Position numbers and translations under genes: made by a program | The notes under the pieces: generated by a model | Seen by the model: only the letters and a program-made list of their open reading frames with translations | Databases searched by the model: none | What the model was told of the DNA's origin: nothing | Origin: Euphorbia lathyris | Taxonomy: Eukaryota; Streptophyta; Magnoliopsida; Malpighiales; Euphorbiaceae | Direction: 5' to 3' | Length of the DNA: 64,000 bases | Assembly: GCF_963576675.1 (NCBI RefSeq) | Contig: NC_088912.1 | Location: forward strand, 55,390,395 to 55,454,394 | Shown here: positions 53,101 through 63,879 of the stretch, one piece after another | Layout: every line of letters begins with the position of its first letter | Numbering within the stretch: position 1 is the stretch's first letter

Positions 53101-56100
53101 CCATCTCAACGAAGAAAGAAGATACATACGACGGCGGCGGGGCGCAGACCTTCTTCCTCGGCGGGGCGGCAGACGTTCTTCCTCAACTTTCGCCGGAGAT
53201 GGAAGGCTGTTCAAAGCTTGCCGTATCCGAGTGTTCACTCACGAATCCGACACGGATTTCGTACCCAGATCCGTGTCGTGTCGACACCGGTACTTCGGCA
53301 TTCTTGCCGAGTCCAGGTAACATAGGATGATAGTATCGTAGGATAACAGATGAATGCATGGTTTTTACTTATAATAATGGACAAAGCTTTATTCTTCTTT
53401 AGGTTGCCATCTGAGAAAATTGTTGCAGAGATCACCAGGTGTGACAATTGTTGCCGGAATTGTCCAGTGTGACCATTATCTGCATTGATCAAAGTCTATT
53501 AAAGATGTGTTGCTTTTGGGGATTTCTCTTGCTATTTGGAGGCATGAGTTTTGGGACCAATGTTTTGGTTTTAGACCCCCATCACCAGTTTAGAGTGTTC
53601 CAATTAGCTGGAGCAGTGCTATAGAACTGCAAGAAATGGCATAACATAATGTGATTAACAATCAATATAATTTACGTTTGGGAAATAATGATTAGAAGCT
53701 GTACTGTTTGGGCATCCAGCTGCTATTGCTGCTAGTTAAATACAGTAATTGAAAAATGCCTCCAGGTTTGAAGTTATATGCAGCATATGCTCTCTTTAAC
53801 TACGTCTGTTGGTAGCAATTTCGGATATTGCTCAGCTGAAAGACTAGTGGTCAATGAACTTAAGATTTAGATCAGAATGTTGGAGTCTTTGGAACTTTTA
53901 TAAGACCAGGGTGGGAATGCATTAACTAAATTCAAGAAGCCCAGCAGTGAAACAATGAATGCTCCAGGTGTTGGAAAATTTCTGTAAAAGAAACTTTTAA
54001 ATCTTAGAAATGTCTGAGATACTGAGATTGTTGTGCTATAAGCACATTTCTCATGCTGCATTGAATCAGTGAATGCTGAACTTCTTATATTATTGTGTGT
54101 CTGGCTATTTAAGGCTCTTATGTTAAAACATTTCTTTATTTCAGATGAGACTCGGGGGCATAAATTGATGAGAGATGTGGCCTCTCTTGAAAGTCAAAAA
54201 GCAGGTATAGTTAACCTTGATTCTCACCTCTTTCTTACCTCTCCAGAAACCTTGAAATACCTTACACATGAATAAATATAGGAAGAATGCGTTCGCTTGT
54301 CATAAATTGGGAGAAAAGAGGCAGATCTTTTAATTATGATGGACCTACTTCTGCAAGCTCCCCTGGGACAGCATCTTCACGCAACGTGCCTTCGTTTAAT
54401 ACGGTAGGAATAAACATTAAATATTTGCTTGCTATTAGCCCTCTAATTTGTAACCTTATATGTGTGGTGAGGAGTGGTGACTTTTGCTATGATTTGGTAA
54501 ACACATCAGAATATCATATCTTCTAACTATAAATGAAAGATAATTATCATTTGCTTGTGTATTTTAGAGTATCTTCCATTCAATGTACTAGACTATAGGT
54601 ATCAGTCTTTGACCGCTCCAGTGCTTTGGAATGCTAAATTTGAGCCCGACACCATTCTGGTACATAATGATGTGAAAGATATCTTTTGACATATAATAAC
54701 TGTGACTTGTTCAGTTTTATATTTTACAATCTCTGACTAGAGTTGTCTGAGTTATTATCTATAAAGATGTAGGTGAAGAGATTTTTTATGGTGATTCTGG
54801 AATATGGTTCCACTGTAATTTTTTTTTTCCTGAATCATATTTGTGGAATCATAAATTGAACATGAGATTCTTGTGAAGGGGTTTCTAGCAAGCCAATTGA
54901 GAACCATAATGTACTTTTATTTGTTTGGTGGTGCCTCCATTATTTTGCCCTTAATATTCATTTTTAGACAAGGCCCTGTTTGTTTTTGTTTCTCCAGATT
55001 ATAAGTTTTGTTAATATGTATTGTACTCAATTGTTTGCAGCCCTTGGAAAGTCCTAACTTTGACCTTTAATGCATAATAGTGTTCCATAGAGGTGGGCAA
55101 TTTTTGGGTTCGTGTCAAGTGAGTCAACCCTAACCCAACCCAACCCAAAAGCTTTGGTGTCATAATCGCGTTAACCTAATTGGGTTAATGTCGATTTCGT
55201 GTCGTGTTTTCGGGTCACATGTAATTTTACTATGTACATATGTTAATTGTGACTTTTAAAAATATAAGAGGATATGATAATATTTTTAAGGGTTAATTTC
55301 AAAAAAAGTGGTATGAGGTTCTTGCCCAGTTGCAAATCAAGGACTTTTAGGTTGAGATTGCCAATTTGACCGTTGATGAACCTCAAAATAGAAAATTCCA
55401 ATAATTGATGATATTCTAAGCAACTTTAATTTTTCAACCTTTTAGTTTTGAGTTCATTTAGGTGTTGTTTGGTTAGGAGAGAACATAGTTGTTAAAGGCG
55501 CAAGGCCTGCTAAGGCGCCAAGGGGTCCTGGAGCCTAGTCCCAAGGCGAGGCACGCGCCTTTGAAACATGGGGGGCATAAAATAAAAAAATATATACTCT
55601 TTTACTAGTGAAGCATAAACCAAAAAAACACACTTATGACCACACCAACAAAACAAAACCACATAAAAACATAATACTAAATCATAAAGGTCAAACACAC
55701 CAAATTAAGTTCATACTTCATAGAGACACTAACATATTCTTAACGTCTTAACCTAAAATACCTAACTATAACTAATGCTACTAAACTAATAACCATTCAT
55801 TGTCAATAAAAAAGAACACACAACAAAAACTAATAATAATCATCATCAAGTTCATCCTCCAAATTAATATCATCATCTCCATAGTCTTCTCCACTTTCAT
55901 TTTCATCTCCAATTTCCTCATCTTATTTAAATTAAGGGTTAAGATCAATCTTATTTAAGTTAGATTAGTGGTTGAGATTAATCAAACAATTATTTTAGAG
56001 AAAACTGTAAAAAGAACCCCAAGCAAAAACCGAAAGGCGCACCAGGCTCTGAGGCGAGAGCGAGGCGCACAAGGCGAGAGCCTTTTGTACAGAGTCTCGT

Positions 56101-59100
56101 TTTCTGGGTTCAAGGCTCAAGACCCTGAGACCTTTAACAACTATGGGAGAGAGAAAGTTCATGTTTAGAGAGAGAAAGCTCCAAAAATGATGATTTTGAA
56201 AAATAAAAAACGTGCTTGCATGGTAAATATGGTACTAAACAAATTTAATTCTTGGGTTGTAATGCATGATAGCATTCCATATGTGAATCCTTAATGTTTC
56301 CCAACTCCCAAGTACATAGAAATGACTTTGACAATGAATGCATGATGCTGTTCCAAATGTGGATCCTTCAAGTTTCCCAAGTATGTCTAGAAATGAATAA
56401 AGGCAATATTTCTGTAGGGATCTAGATCACTGCTAATTAGACCCACAAGATTAAATAAAATAGTTACAAGGTCGAGATACAGAGAATATTAAGAATTCAA
56501 TTCATTTCAGATCAAGTTTATCCGCTTTACCCACCTGCAATCCTTAAATCTGGACATAAGTTTGGTTGTGTGTGTCTGTATAGAACCTTTCTAGTTGTCC
56601 TTTTATGTGCTTTGTTTGGTTCTCTGAGAAATTGCACTTGATTCATTCATTATCATTAATATATTTTTCATTGCTTGAGCTTTACGAGGATTGTTGGTTA
56701 TGTTTTTTTGTGTTTATTAGAGGTAAAGTGAATGTTAATTATTGTTCAGTGTTTTCCCAGTGTTAAAATTCTAAAGACTAGTGTTTAGCTTTATTTAGTG
56801 ATGAAATGTTTAGTTCGAAATGCGTATTGACAAGCCATGTGAGCACCGTGATATTCTATGGTGTATATCTTCTTTCAGGGCTCCTGTTTTCAATATGTAA
56901 ATATGCTAATATATGCATTTTTTTTTTGCATGCAAACTGTTTGAAGCTTAAACAGAGAGCCAATTCCCCACCTTCTGAAAATGAAATGGTTTCTGCTGGT
57001 GATGATGATGCTATAGCAGACATAATACAGCATGACCAATTTGTCAGCTCCATGCAATCTCGTTTCTCAAAGTTACAGGTGATCTCAAGTGAATTAGGGA
57101 TTAAGTTAATGAGTTTCCATGCATATATTGTTCAAGAAGGGTCAAGTACTGCAAAGTTTTTCTGGCCTCTATTTTAGTATGATGACTTTGTATAGAGCAT
57201 ATACTAAAGTATATTCTTTCACCCCAGTCAACTTGAAATTAAGTTACAAGGTTGCATTGTGTTTTTACTTCTGAAATTTGAAATTGTCATTGAATAGTAA
57301 GAGAATTACATTTTAAGCTGTCTTTCACCTGTTATTGATCTCCCCGATTGCCATTCTGTTATCTTGACCACAATTTGGGCCTCCTTGCTTTATAGATTTT
57401 GCACAGGCTCGTCTCCCCTGGGTGTCTAAAGTAAGCTGTCAATGGGCCTTTCCTGCACTGGGCTTAATTTTAACCTAGACTATCTTGGATTTAATTCCCT
57501 CTAGTAGGTGGTTATTTTCGTATAGTCGCATTAACTTGAAATTTTCATGGGAAATATTGAGGGAGCGTGCATATCATTGTTTTCTTATTTTATTTTCATG
57601 GTATATTAACAGTCACTCGCTCAGCGGGGACGCGTAGTGCGACCGGGCCGCCCTTTTTTTTATTAACAGTCAATGGAGTGATACTGGAAGAATTGATTGG
57701 TCTTATCTTGGATTTTTATACATGATTTGACCATGGCAAATGCAAGATATGCTGAATCTTGTTTGGTTGGTTGTAGATTGTATATAGATATTGGGAGAGA
57801 AATGATGTTAAGGGGGCCATTGGTGTAATGGAGAAGATGGCTGATCATGGTGTAAGAATTTCCAACCTATTTGGCTCATCAGTGTTTTACTTTGACCTAT
57901 TTCATTTCTTCTCTATATGGTCAATTGCAGGTCCTTGCTGATGTAATCAGTGTTGTAAATGAAAGAATTGACATTGTCACATTAGACGTTTGCACCATTA
58001 TTCTGCCACTTTGTGCTAGCCTTCTTGGAAGTGACGTGGATAGGTAATATGTTCCTGGTAGTAATACTAATGGGAAAATGATGTTTGTTTCCTGACTCAA
58101 AATTTGCCGCTTTCATGATAGAACTGCTTCCCTTTTCAGTCTCCTTGTATTGTAACTGATTTGTACAATAATTGCACATGTAGCTGTAGTACTGGTATTT
58201 CCTGGACATCGTGTGCAACAGTGGGGCTTACTTAATGTGCTTAGAATGGGTTTTGTTGGATACATGACAGTGGGGCTTCCCATAAGTAATTAGTTTGTTT
58301 TGTACTTGATCTGTCCGCCAAGCTTGTCTCAATCTTCTGCTTTCCATCTACTTTACTGCCCCTTTTCTTATTTTTACCTCTTTACTCTTTCCCTGTCTTG
58401 CTGAAGGGCAGATTACACCACTTCAATAGGTACATCAATGATTCTATCTACATTATTGTCACTGCAGTGTCTGTTTACTGCTCATTTGGACCTTATTTTT
58501 AGGCATGATTAAGATGAACTCCATGTGTGGATCTCTTCTGTGGTTTTTCCTATCGTGTTTGTGGAAATTTTTGCATTCAACTTCGTGAAATTAGATTGTT
58601 TCATACTGGTTTTATTTTTCCCTTGTGTTTTGGTCAACTAGGAACTCTTAATTGTTAGATCTCTCTAAATATTCTATTTTTAGCAGAATAGTTTTTAATA
58701 AAGGATCCATGTAGCTGACCTAACTATTCGGGTTTTGGGGGTCAATTTGTATGTGGTAATGAATATTGACATCCCGAGTTTATGATCTGGTTCCCACAAC
58801 TTGGGCAAAAGCAAAAATTTAGCCCACTGTTCTTCCCACAGTTTGTTATGTTGGTCCCTGTACTTGAATTTTGGCACATTTAATCCCTTTAATTTCTCTT
58901 AATATTTAATTGCTGAAAGACGGTTGTGTAGCAATTAATGACAAACATGGTTCAAAGGCATGTGGTCGAACTGTCCAATTGTGTATGATGCGTGTATTTT
59001 GGAACAGTCAATTAAGAGCTGGAATTTGAAAAAAAAAAAATTAAGTACAGGGGTCAATAGTGCCAAAATTGAATTAGAGAGATAAAAATGTCATTTTGCC

Positions 59101-60114
59101 AAGTATGGGAGTCAAATGTGCCAAAATGATCAATTACGCCAAGGACTTGGCTAAATTTTGATTTTCCGCTGACAACCTTCATTGCTTTTATGATTTAATA
59201 CACATTTCGAGGATCTTTTAGTATAATTGGAGTTGAAACAAATAGGCATGCTGAATTTTTTTTTCAACCTACTTAGGCATTTGAGTGTATCTATGGACAT
59301 ACTACTTAAGCTGGTCAGGACATTTGGTTCAATGATATATTCAACTGTATCATCATCAACGCCTGTTGGTGTAGATATTGAAGCCGAGCAAAGGTACGTT
59401 AAGGTTCATGTGATTTACAACTAAAAGAATATAACACGCTTGTTGGCGTTGCTAGACTTATTTCCTGTTATCCTCTTTTTTCATAGGTTGGAACGTTGCA
59501 ATCTTTGCTTTGTAGAACTTGAAAAAGTCAAGCGTTGCTTGCCGAATCTCATGAGGTGATTCTTGGATCTGTTTTACAAAGTTGCATCATTAATTTGTCA
59601 AACACAATTTTAAGCCTCTTATTTACATGTTTGCGCCATTGAGCCCTTTAACGTCAGCTATGTTCTATTAAGCTCTTTAACTATGTCTGTGCTGCTAAGT
59701 TCCATAACTTTATTTTTATCCTATTAAATCTCTGAACTTTATAATTAAAACCTCTTGAGCCATTTTTTTTTTGTGAAACTTCATCATGCACCTTTTGTTG
59801 TTGTTAGAGAGAGTGCTTTTATCAGCTGTATCGCCCACATTTTATAATGTATGCATGCTGTTTGTGTTGAAAAGGGCTGAATAAGATTCAGGGCTTAATA
59901 GAACAAAGTAGAAGTTGAGGGGCTCATTAGTACAGTCACGTAAAGTTTTGGAGATTGAAATTGTATGTTACCTGATTTAATCAGTTGTGAGAAGTGATAA
60001 AACGAACTTACTTTTTGTTTGTTTGTTTGTTTCCCTTTTGGTGGGCATAGAAGAGGGGGCTCGGTTGCTAAGTCCACCCAGGAGCTGAATTTAGCTCTTC
60101 AAGAGGTTTCATGA
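47183..60114 (+). CDS. KTN80: katanin p80 WD40 subunit, 18 coding exons
   Basis: Exons: 47183-47210, 47459-47589, 48022-48139, 48306-48532, 49172-49274, 49706-49776, 49891-49965, 50048-50191, 50329-50569, 50707-51228, 54145-54204, 54282-54403, 56947-57078, 57777-57851, 57931-58043, 59277-59393, 59487-59555, 60051-60114; 2412 nt, 803 residues, all introns GT-AG. The protein starts [22 protein letters not shown]40 repeats fill residues ~10-300 ([45 protein letters not shown]). A Ser/Pro-rich linker (~310-630) and the con80 domain (~640-795: [29 protein letters not shown]-like LLKLVRTFG) follow. In the family con80 binds the p60 AAA ATPase and the WD40 ring guides severing to microtubule branch points and crossovers. 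Length and domain order are complete, with no lesions. Introns 10 and 12 are swollen by transposons. Confidence 0.95.
47735..47880. repeat. hAT-like GCCTAGGTGC relic in KTN80 intron 2
   Basis: Short motifs GCGCTTGCCTAGGTGC, CAGGCGCACC and AGTGCCTTAGC recur, like the subterminal repeats of the GGCG-rich hAT family seen at 51677 and 55484. No intact ends or TSD. Confidence 0.4.
51534..52861 (-). mobile_element. Au-type SINE, split by a hAT
   Basis: On the minus strand it begins TTGGCGCAACGGTAAACG (from about 52860), a pol III A box typical of Au SINEs. A B box, GGGTTCGAGTC, lies at 51657-51647, then CCCCTCCCCGGACCCTCGC and a short T-run end (51541-51534). The 14-bp TSD TTTAAAACATCTAT is perfect (51520-51533, 52862-52875). 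Without the hAT the SINE is about 170 bp, the usual Au length. Confidence 0.9.
51677..52830. mobile_element. hAT deletion derivative inside the SINE
   Basis: Left end CATAGTTGTGAAAGGCG; the right end has CGCCTTTCACA in inverted form, but the outermost bases are altered. TCACACG on both sides (51670-51676 and about 52828-52834) is the probable TSD. GGCGAGAGGCGG repeats fill both subterminal regions. Near 52590-52622 the + strand can read [11 protein letters not shown] then stop, resembling the acidic C-terminus of hAT transposases; the reading frame upstream is broken. TTTGTGAAAATGTATGAAA-type repeats occupy 52200-52540. Confidence 0.72.
55088..55290. mobile_element. truncated hAT end in KTN80 intron 12
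   Basis: It starts TAGAGGTGGGCAATTTTTGG, followed by CCCAACCCAACCC and GTGTCGTGTTTTCGGGTCAC. The last part matches, in reverse orientation, 38110-38165 of the hAT in the Ulp1-like gene, so they belong to one family. The far end is missing. Confidence 0.6.
55484..56145 (-). mobile_element. hAT deletion derivative in KTN80 intron 12
   Basis: CATAGTTGTTAAAGG at the left and CCTTTAACAACTATG at the right are perfect inverted 15-mers. The 8-bp flanks GGAGAGAA/GGAGAGAG (55476-55483, 56146-56153) differ at one base. AAGGCGAGGCACGCGCC-like subterminal repeats occur at both ends. Minus-strand 55925-55830 encodes an acidic run ending in [14 protein letters not shown] and a stop, as at hAT transposase C-termini. 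It is therefore an internally deleted autonomous element that kept its last exon. Confidence 0.85.
57616..57660 (+). mobile_element. 5'-truncated Au SINE tail in KTN80 intron 13
   Basis: Only the last 45 bp of the SINE are present: CTCGCTCAGCGGGGACGCG, then GACCGGGCCGCCC and a T8 end. A perfect 12-bp TSD TATTAACAGTCA (57604-57615, 57661-57672) shows it was inserted in this short form and not cut down later. It matches the 3' part of the SINE at 51534. Confidence 0.88.
58790..59170. mobile_element. MITE-like inverted-repeat element, KTN80 intron 15
   Basis: GCAAAAATTTAGCC near 58811 faces GGCTAAATTTTGATTTTC near 59150, and inside each arm is GTCCCTGTACTTGAATTTTGGCAC or its inverse. Arms are about 130 bp and imperfect. 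The TSD is not resolved, so the superfamily is open. Confidence 0.5.
59615..59960. mobile_element. MITE-like inverted-repeat element, KTN80 intron 17
   Basis: The arm CATTGAGCCCTTTAAC ... GTTCTATTAAGC (59637-59680) matches inverted GTTGAGGGGCTCATTAG and GCTTAATAGAAC at 59890-59930. It is interior non-coding. The TSD is not found with certainty. Confidence 0.45.
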
Positions 60115-61200
60115 GTATTACTGGCTGCATATGTTATAAGTGTTTGGGCTATTCGAAAGAGGAGCATGTTTGTGTATTTAGGAATTAAACGGCTCTTCTC
60201 TTGGGTGCATTTGTCTGTCTGACTTTGTAAAGGCATTAACTTACATGCTGATTCTACCATATACTAACTGGAACCTGAAGACTAGTGAAAGTCTGATTTC
60301 ACTCTGAGAAAGGCATATACATTATGGTGGAAAATTTGAAGGCCTTCTTTAGTTACTCAATATATATCAGTGAATTAACTCAATGTAACAATTTGTGATT
60401 TTATTAATTCGTTAGTCTTTAAGTATACAGACATGTCAAATGGAATAACTGCTTATACAGAGACAGACTATGCTATCATTTTGGTTTATGATTTATTATT
60501 TGCTAACATTTTGCCTTTTGGTCTATGCTTCTTGATCTATTATTTGATAACCTTGACGCATTGATCTATCAAAATTGGTGAAATTTCAATCAATTTGGAT
60601 GATAAATTAATGTTTTTGTTAAATTTTTAATGGTTTTGTTAACAGTTTCGATGGATGAGGTTTTTGTTAGGTAGATTAAGTCTATTAAGATTTTAATAGA
60701 ATTATCAATTTATTGTCTACATTGGTTGAGAAAAAATTGTCTCCAACTCTCTTTCAATGAAAAAACAAACAAGTGGAAAGAGAGGGAAATGACTTGAAAG
60801 GGATTGGAAGCATGGCGTTGTTTGTGTGTATTTGTTTTAGGTGGTTAAGAATGTAATCCCCTTACTAGGATCTTATAGGCATGCTTTCAAGTCTCCGTTA
60901 TATTCATTCATAATTCTTTAGTTTCCATTTTATCATTTTATGTGAACTTCAATTTCATATAAACATTTTCGAACTAAATATATGTTATCCTTTATATATT
61001 ATACATAGGAAAAGTTTACAATTCACAATACATGTTTAAGTCATTATTCTACATAGAGGATTTATAAAATAAAATACTCCAAAATGCATAGAAGAAAATG
61101 GGCTGACACTGCTGATGCGACCTTAAACAAGAAGAATTTCACCTAACCTGTAAAAAATTTGTTGGCAAAGAATGAATTGTCTACTCAATAAACATATTAC

Positions 61201-61205
<5 letters not shown>
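60115..61205. other. KTN80 3' UTR and downstream AT-rich sequence
   Basis: The 3' UTR begins after the TGA at 60112-60114. AATAAA-like signals are not clear-cut, so I cannot fix the poly(A) site. Beyond about 60400 I see no gene or transposon structure. Confidence 0.35.

Positions 61206-61262
<57 letters not shown>
61206..61262. repeat. (AT)n microsatellite
   Basis: An uninterrupted AT dinucleotide run of about 28 repeats follows a short GTGTGT. It is likely length-variable between individuals. Confidence 0.95.
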
Positions 61263-61264
<2 letters not shown>

Positions 61265-61444
61265 GTTCTTAATGGGTATTATCCATCCATGAGTACCTAG
61301 AAAAATGTGTACATTAAGTAGAGATTTTTTTTTCAATTAATGCAATTTATTACTCAAATATTTTCTCTAATTTATTTTCTCTCTCATAATAAATTTTTTC
61401 TAGGAAATAAAAAATATGAATTTTGGAAGTTTGTGTCTTCTTTT

Positions 61445-62180
61445 TTTTGGTAGGACAAGGAAAAAAAAACAAACAAACAAAACGAAAGCCTAACCCGGGA
61501 TCAGCCTAGGGTGGCTGACCCCAACCCTATCCTCAAGCAGAAGGGACAAAATAGAAGGAGGAATAGCAAGGGTAGAAACACCTAACATTGCCCCATGTCC
61601 AGCCGCAGCCAAGCAATCCGCCACACGGTTTTGCTCCCTAAAAATATGGGAGAACCTAATAACCTCAAAAGCAGGACGAAGCCTCAAAATGGCTTTGATA
61701 AGGTTCTGGCAAGAGAGATAAGAAACTTGGGAAGCAGAAATCCTATTGATAGCCTCCAAATTGTTAGATTCCACCACCAGCTTCTTAATTCCCATGCGAA
61801 TGGCAAGCTTAATACCTGACAGAATCCCCCAGAGCTCTGCAGAAAAGGCCGAGCCCAATCCCAAGTTATGGGTAAACCCAGCCAGCCAAGCTCCACCAGC
61901 ATCTCGAAGAACTCCTCCAGCAGCAATTCTGTCATTGCTAAGGCAGGAGCCATCCGTATTCAACTTCACTACCCCTTCAATAGGCTTACTCCAACCAACC
62001 AAGTGGACCACCTTAGCCGGGGAGGGATTACCCAGGGGCTCCCCTTTAGAACTTTGCAAAATAACCGAAAGTTTTTTGGAAAAGAAGTTTAATAAATCAG
62101 GAATAAAGGTAGTTTTCTTAGCAAATAACTCATCATTCCTCCATTTCCAAATATGGTGACAGATAAGAGCAAAGAAAATA
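61445..62180 (-). pseudogene. 5'-truncated LINE fragment with RNase H-like domain
   Basis: The minus strand reads HHIWKWRNDELF (about 62160), then an RNase H-like domain: VVKLNTDGSCL (catalytic D), AGGVLRDAGGAWLAGF, SAELWGIL (catalytic E), KLVVESNNL where the family has ESDS, and NRVADCLA (final D). The 189-residue open frame 62059-61490 ends near the element's 3' end. An A-tail (T-rich on the + strand at 61441-61448) and a 13-bp TSD TGTGTCTTCTTTT (61432-61444, 62181-62193) prove insertion by target-primed reverse transcription as a 5'-truncated copy. RNase H at the C-terminus is typical of many plant L1-type LINEs. Confidence 0.85.
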
Positions 62181-62193
62181 TGTGTCTTCTTTT

Positions 62194-62990
62194 AATTTGG
62201 ATAGAAAAATATTCCAAATTATCTACTCTTTTTTTTTCGAAATATATTCCAAATTATCTATTCTTTCTAACATTAATTGTTATACATTGAATTGAAAAAA
62301 AAAACCTATGATTATTGTGATTTACATGAGCTCTTATATTTTTAAGCTTTTTTTTAAACGATATTTTTAAGCTTTTCTTTTTTTCTCACTTAAATACATC
62401 ATATTCATTTTTTTCATTTTTATTCAATACATCATTTTTTAATAGTTTCTTCTATTTTTAAATAATTTCATTAAATGATTTTCATCTAAAATTTTGAAAT
62501 TTAATTTTGATTTGGAATGTTTATATGTTACTATTTATTAATATAATTTTTAAATTTAATAAAAAAAAGTGAAATCAAATTTATTATTTTTCTTTTTTAT
62601 TTGCACATAAACATAAATAAATAGAATAAGTTACAAATTTAGCTCTATAGTTATTAGACGAGAGAGGATTTAGCCCCCACGTATAAAATAGTACAATCTT
62701 AAGTCTAACGTTTATCATATAGTGTAATTTCAAAACTCATTACATATCAATGTATGAGTATGGATATACGGTTTCGGTGATATAAGCGGCTTTACCCAGT
62801 AAAGGTAGAAGCATAATCGAGGTCAGCCTATTAATATTAATTAATAAATTAGCACGAATCGTTCCACCGAGGTCAGCCTATTAATATTAATTAATAAATT
62901 AATAAATTCATATATTAATATTTATTTTTAAGTATAAATTTAATTTTTTTATTATTAAAAATTATACATATATATTTAGGTAGGCTTATA
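62194..62990. other. AT-rich spacer with a 34-bp direct repeat
   Basis: CGAGGTCAGCCTATTAATAT and its AT-rich continuation occur twice, at about 62818-62851 and 62868-62901. TTTAGCTCTATAGTTATTAGA near 62638 resembles a MULE/MITE end, without a partner. No coding sequence. Confidence 0.5.
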
Positions 62991-63870
62991 TGGACTGGGA
63001 CTGGGATTGAGATTTGATTTTTAAGCCCGAACCCGCCTAAATTAATAGCAGATTGGACTGAGCATTTTTAGATAAAAGCCCGCTCGATCCGGACCATGAA
63101 CAAGTCATATATTGTTTTGATAAAAACTCGATCATATTCGGCTCTATTTATAAACAAGCCGAGCTTGAGCAATTTTCTAATGAGTCGAGTTTCAACAGAT
63201 CGAAGCTCGGCTCAGTTACAATTAAGGTTGTAATCGAGCCGAGATGATCTTTGACATGCGCAAACTCGGCTCATTATAATGTTAATGAGCTTCCCACGAG
63301 CAAACTTGAGCTAACTCGTTTATTCACGAGCTGGTCATGAGCCAGCTCATTTATCTTATTCATGAGCTTAGCCTGTGAGCTGCTCATTTATTTTATTCAC
63401 AAGCTTGATTGTGAGCAGCTCGTTTCTTTTGTTCACTAATGAAATAATATCAAATAAAATAATAACATGTTTAGTAAATGAAATAATACAATTTTTACAC
63501 GAATAAACATTAAAAACCTCCTTTTAGTCATTAAATAAAAAAACTGTGAGGTGAAGGAGGCGGAAATGAAAAGAGGTATGGAAGAAGGAGAAGTGAATGT
63601 GATGAAGATATGAAGTGATCTGATGATAATTCAGAAAAAAACCTAAATCAATGTTGTTCGTGAACATTATAATCGAGCTTGGTTATGAACTTGTTCACGA
63701 GCATGCTCACGAGCTTTCGAGTGGAGTCATGCTCAAGCTCAGTTCATTTATGAATCGAGCCTCTAAACCGTATTTGCGAGCGATTTGTTTATAAATCGAA
63801 CCAAATCGAATCGAGCTTTTATTAAACCGACCATCAAGCTGCCCGAGCCGACCAAATTAATAAAAAGGGT
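62991..63870. mobile_element. GAGCTCG-rich hAT-like repeat element
   Basis: Motifs such as CACGAGCT, GAGCTCGTTT, TCGAGCCGAGC and ATGAGC recur dozens of times in both orientations, densest at 63130-63430 and 63650-63850, with a unique AT-rich centre (63430-63640). Dense subterminal repeats on both sides of a unique core fit a non-autonomous hAT. Exact ends and TSD were not resolved. Confidence 0.5.
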
Positions 63871-63879
63871 AATTAATTT

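Larger units (their letters stand above)
51337..53325. mobile_element. hAT-type element in KTN80 intron 10 (outermost of a nest)
   Basis: CTATGTTACATGGACTCGG at the left matches inverted CTATGTTACCTGGACTCGG at the right, with the perfect 8-bp TSD GATGATAG (51329-51336, 53326-53333). Subterminal GTGTCCGACACGGGT-type motifs lie inside both ends. Its own sequence is 51337-51519 and 52876-53325; the middle is the nested SINE and hAT. The right part includes GC-rich non-coding sequence (53120-53200). No transposase. Confidence 0.88.
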
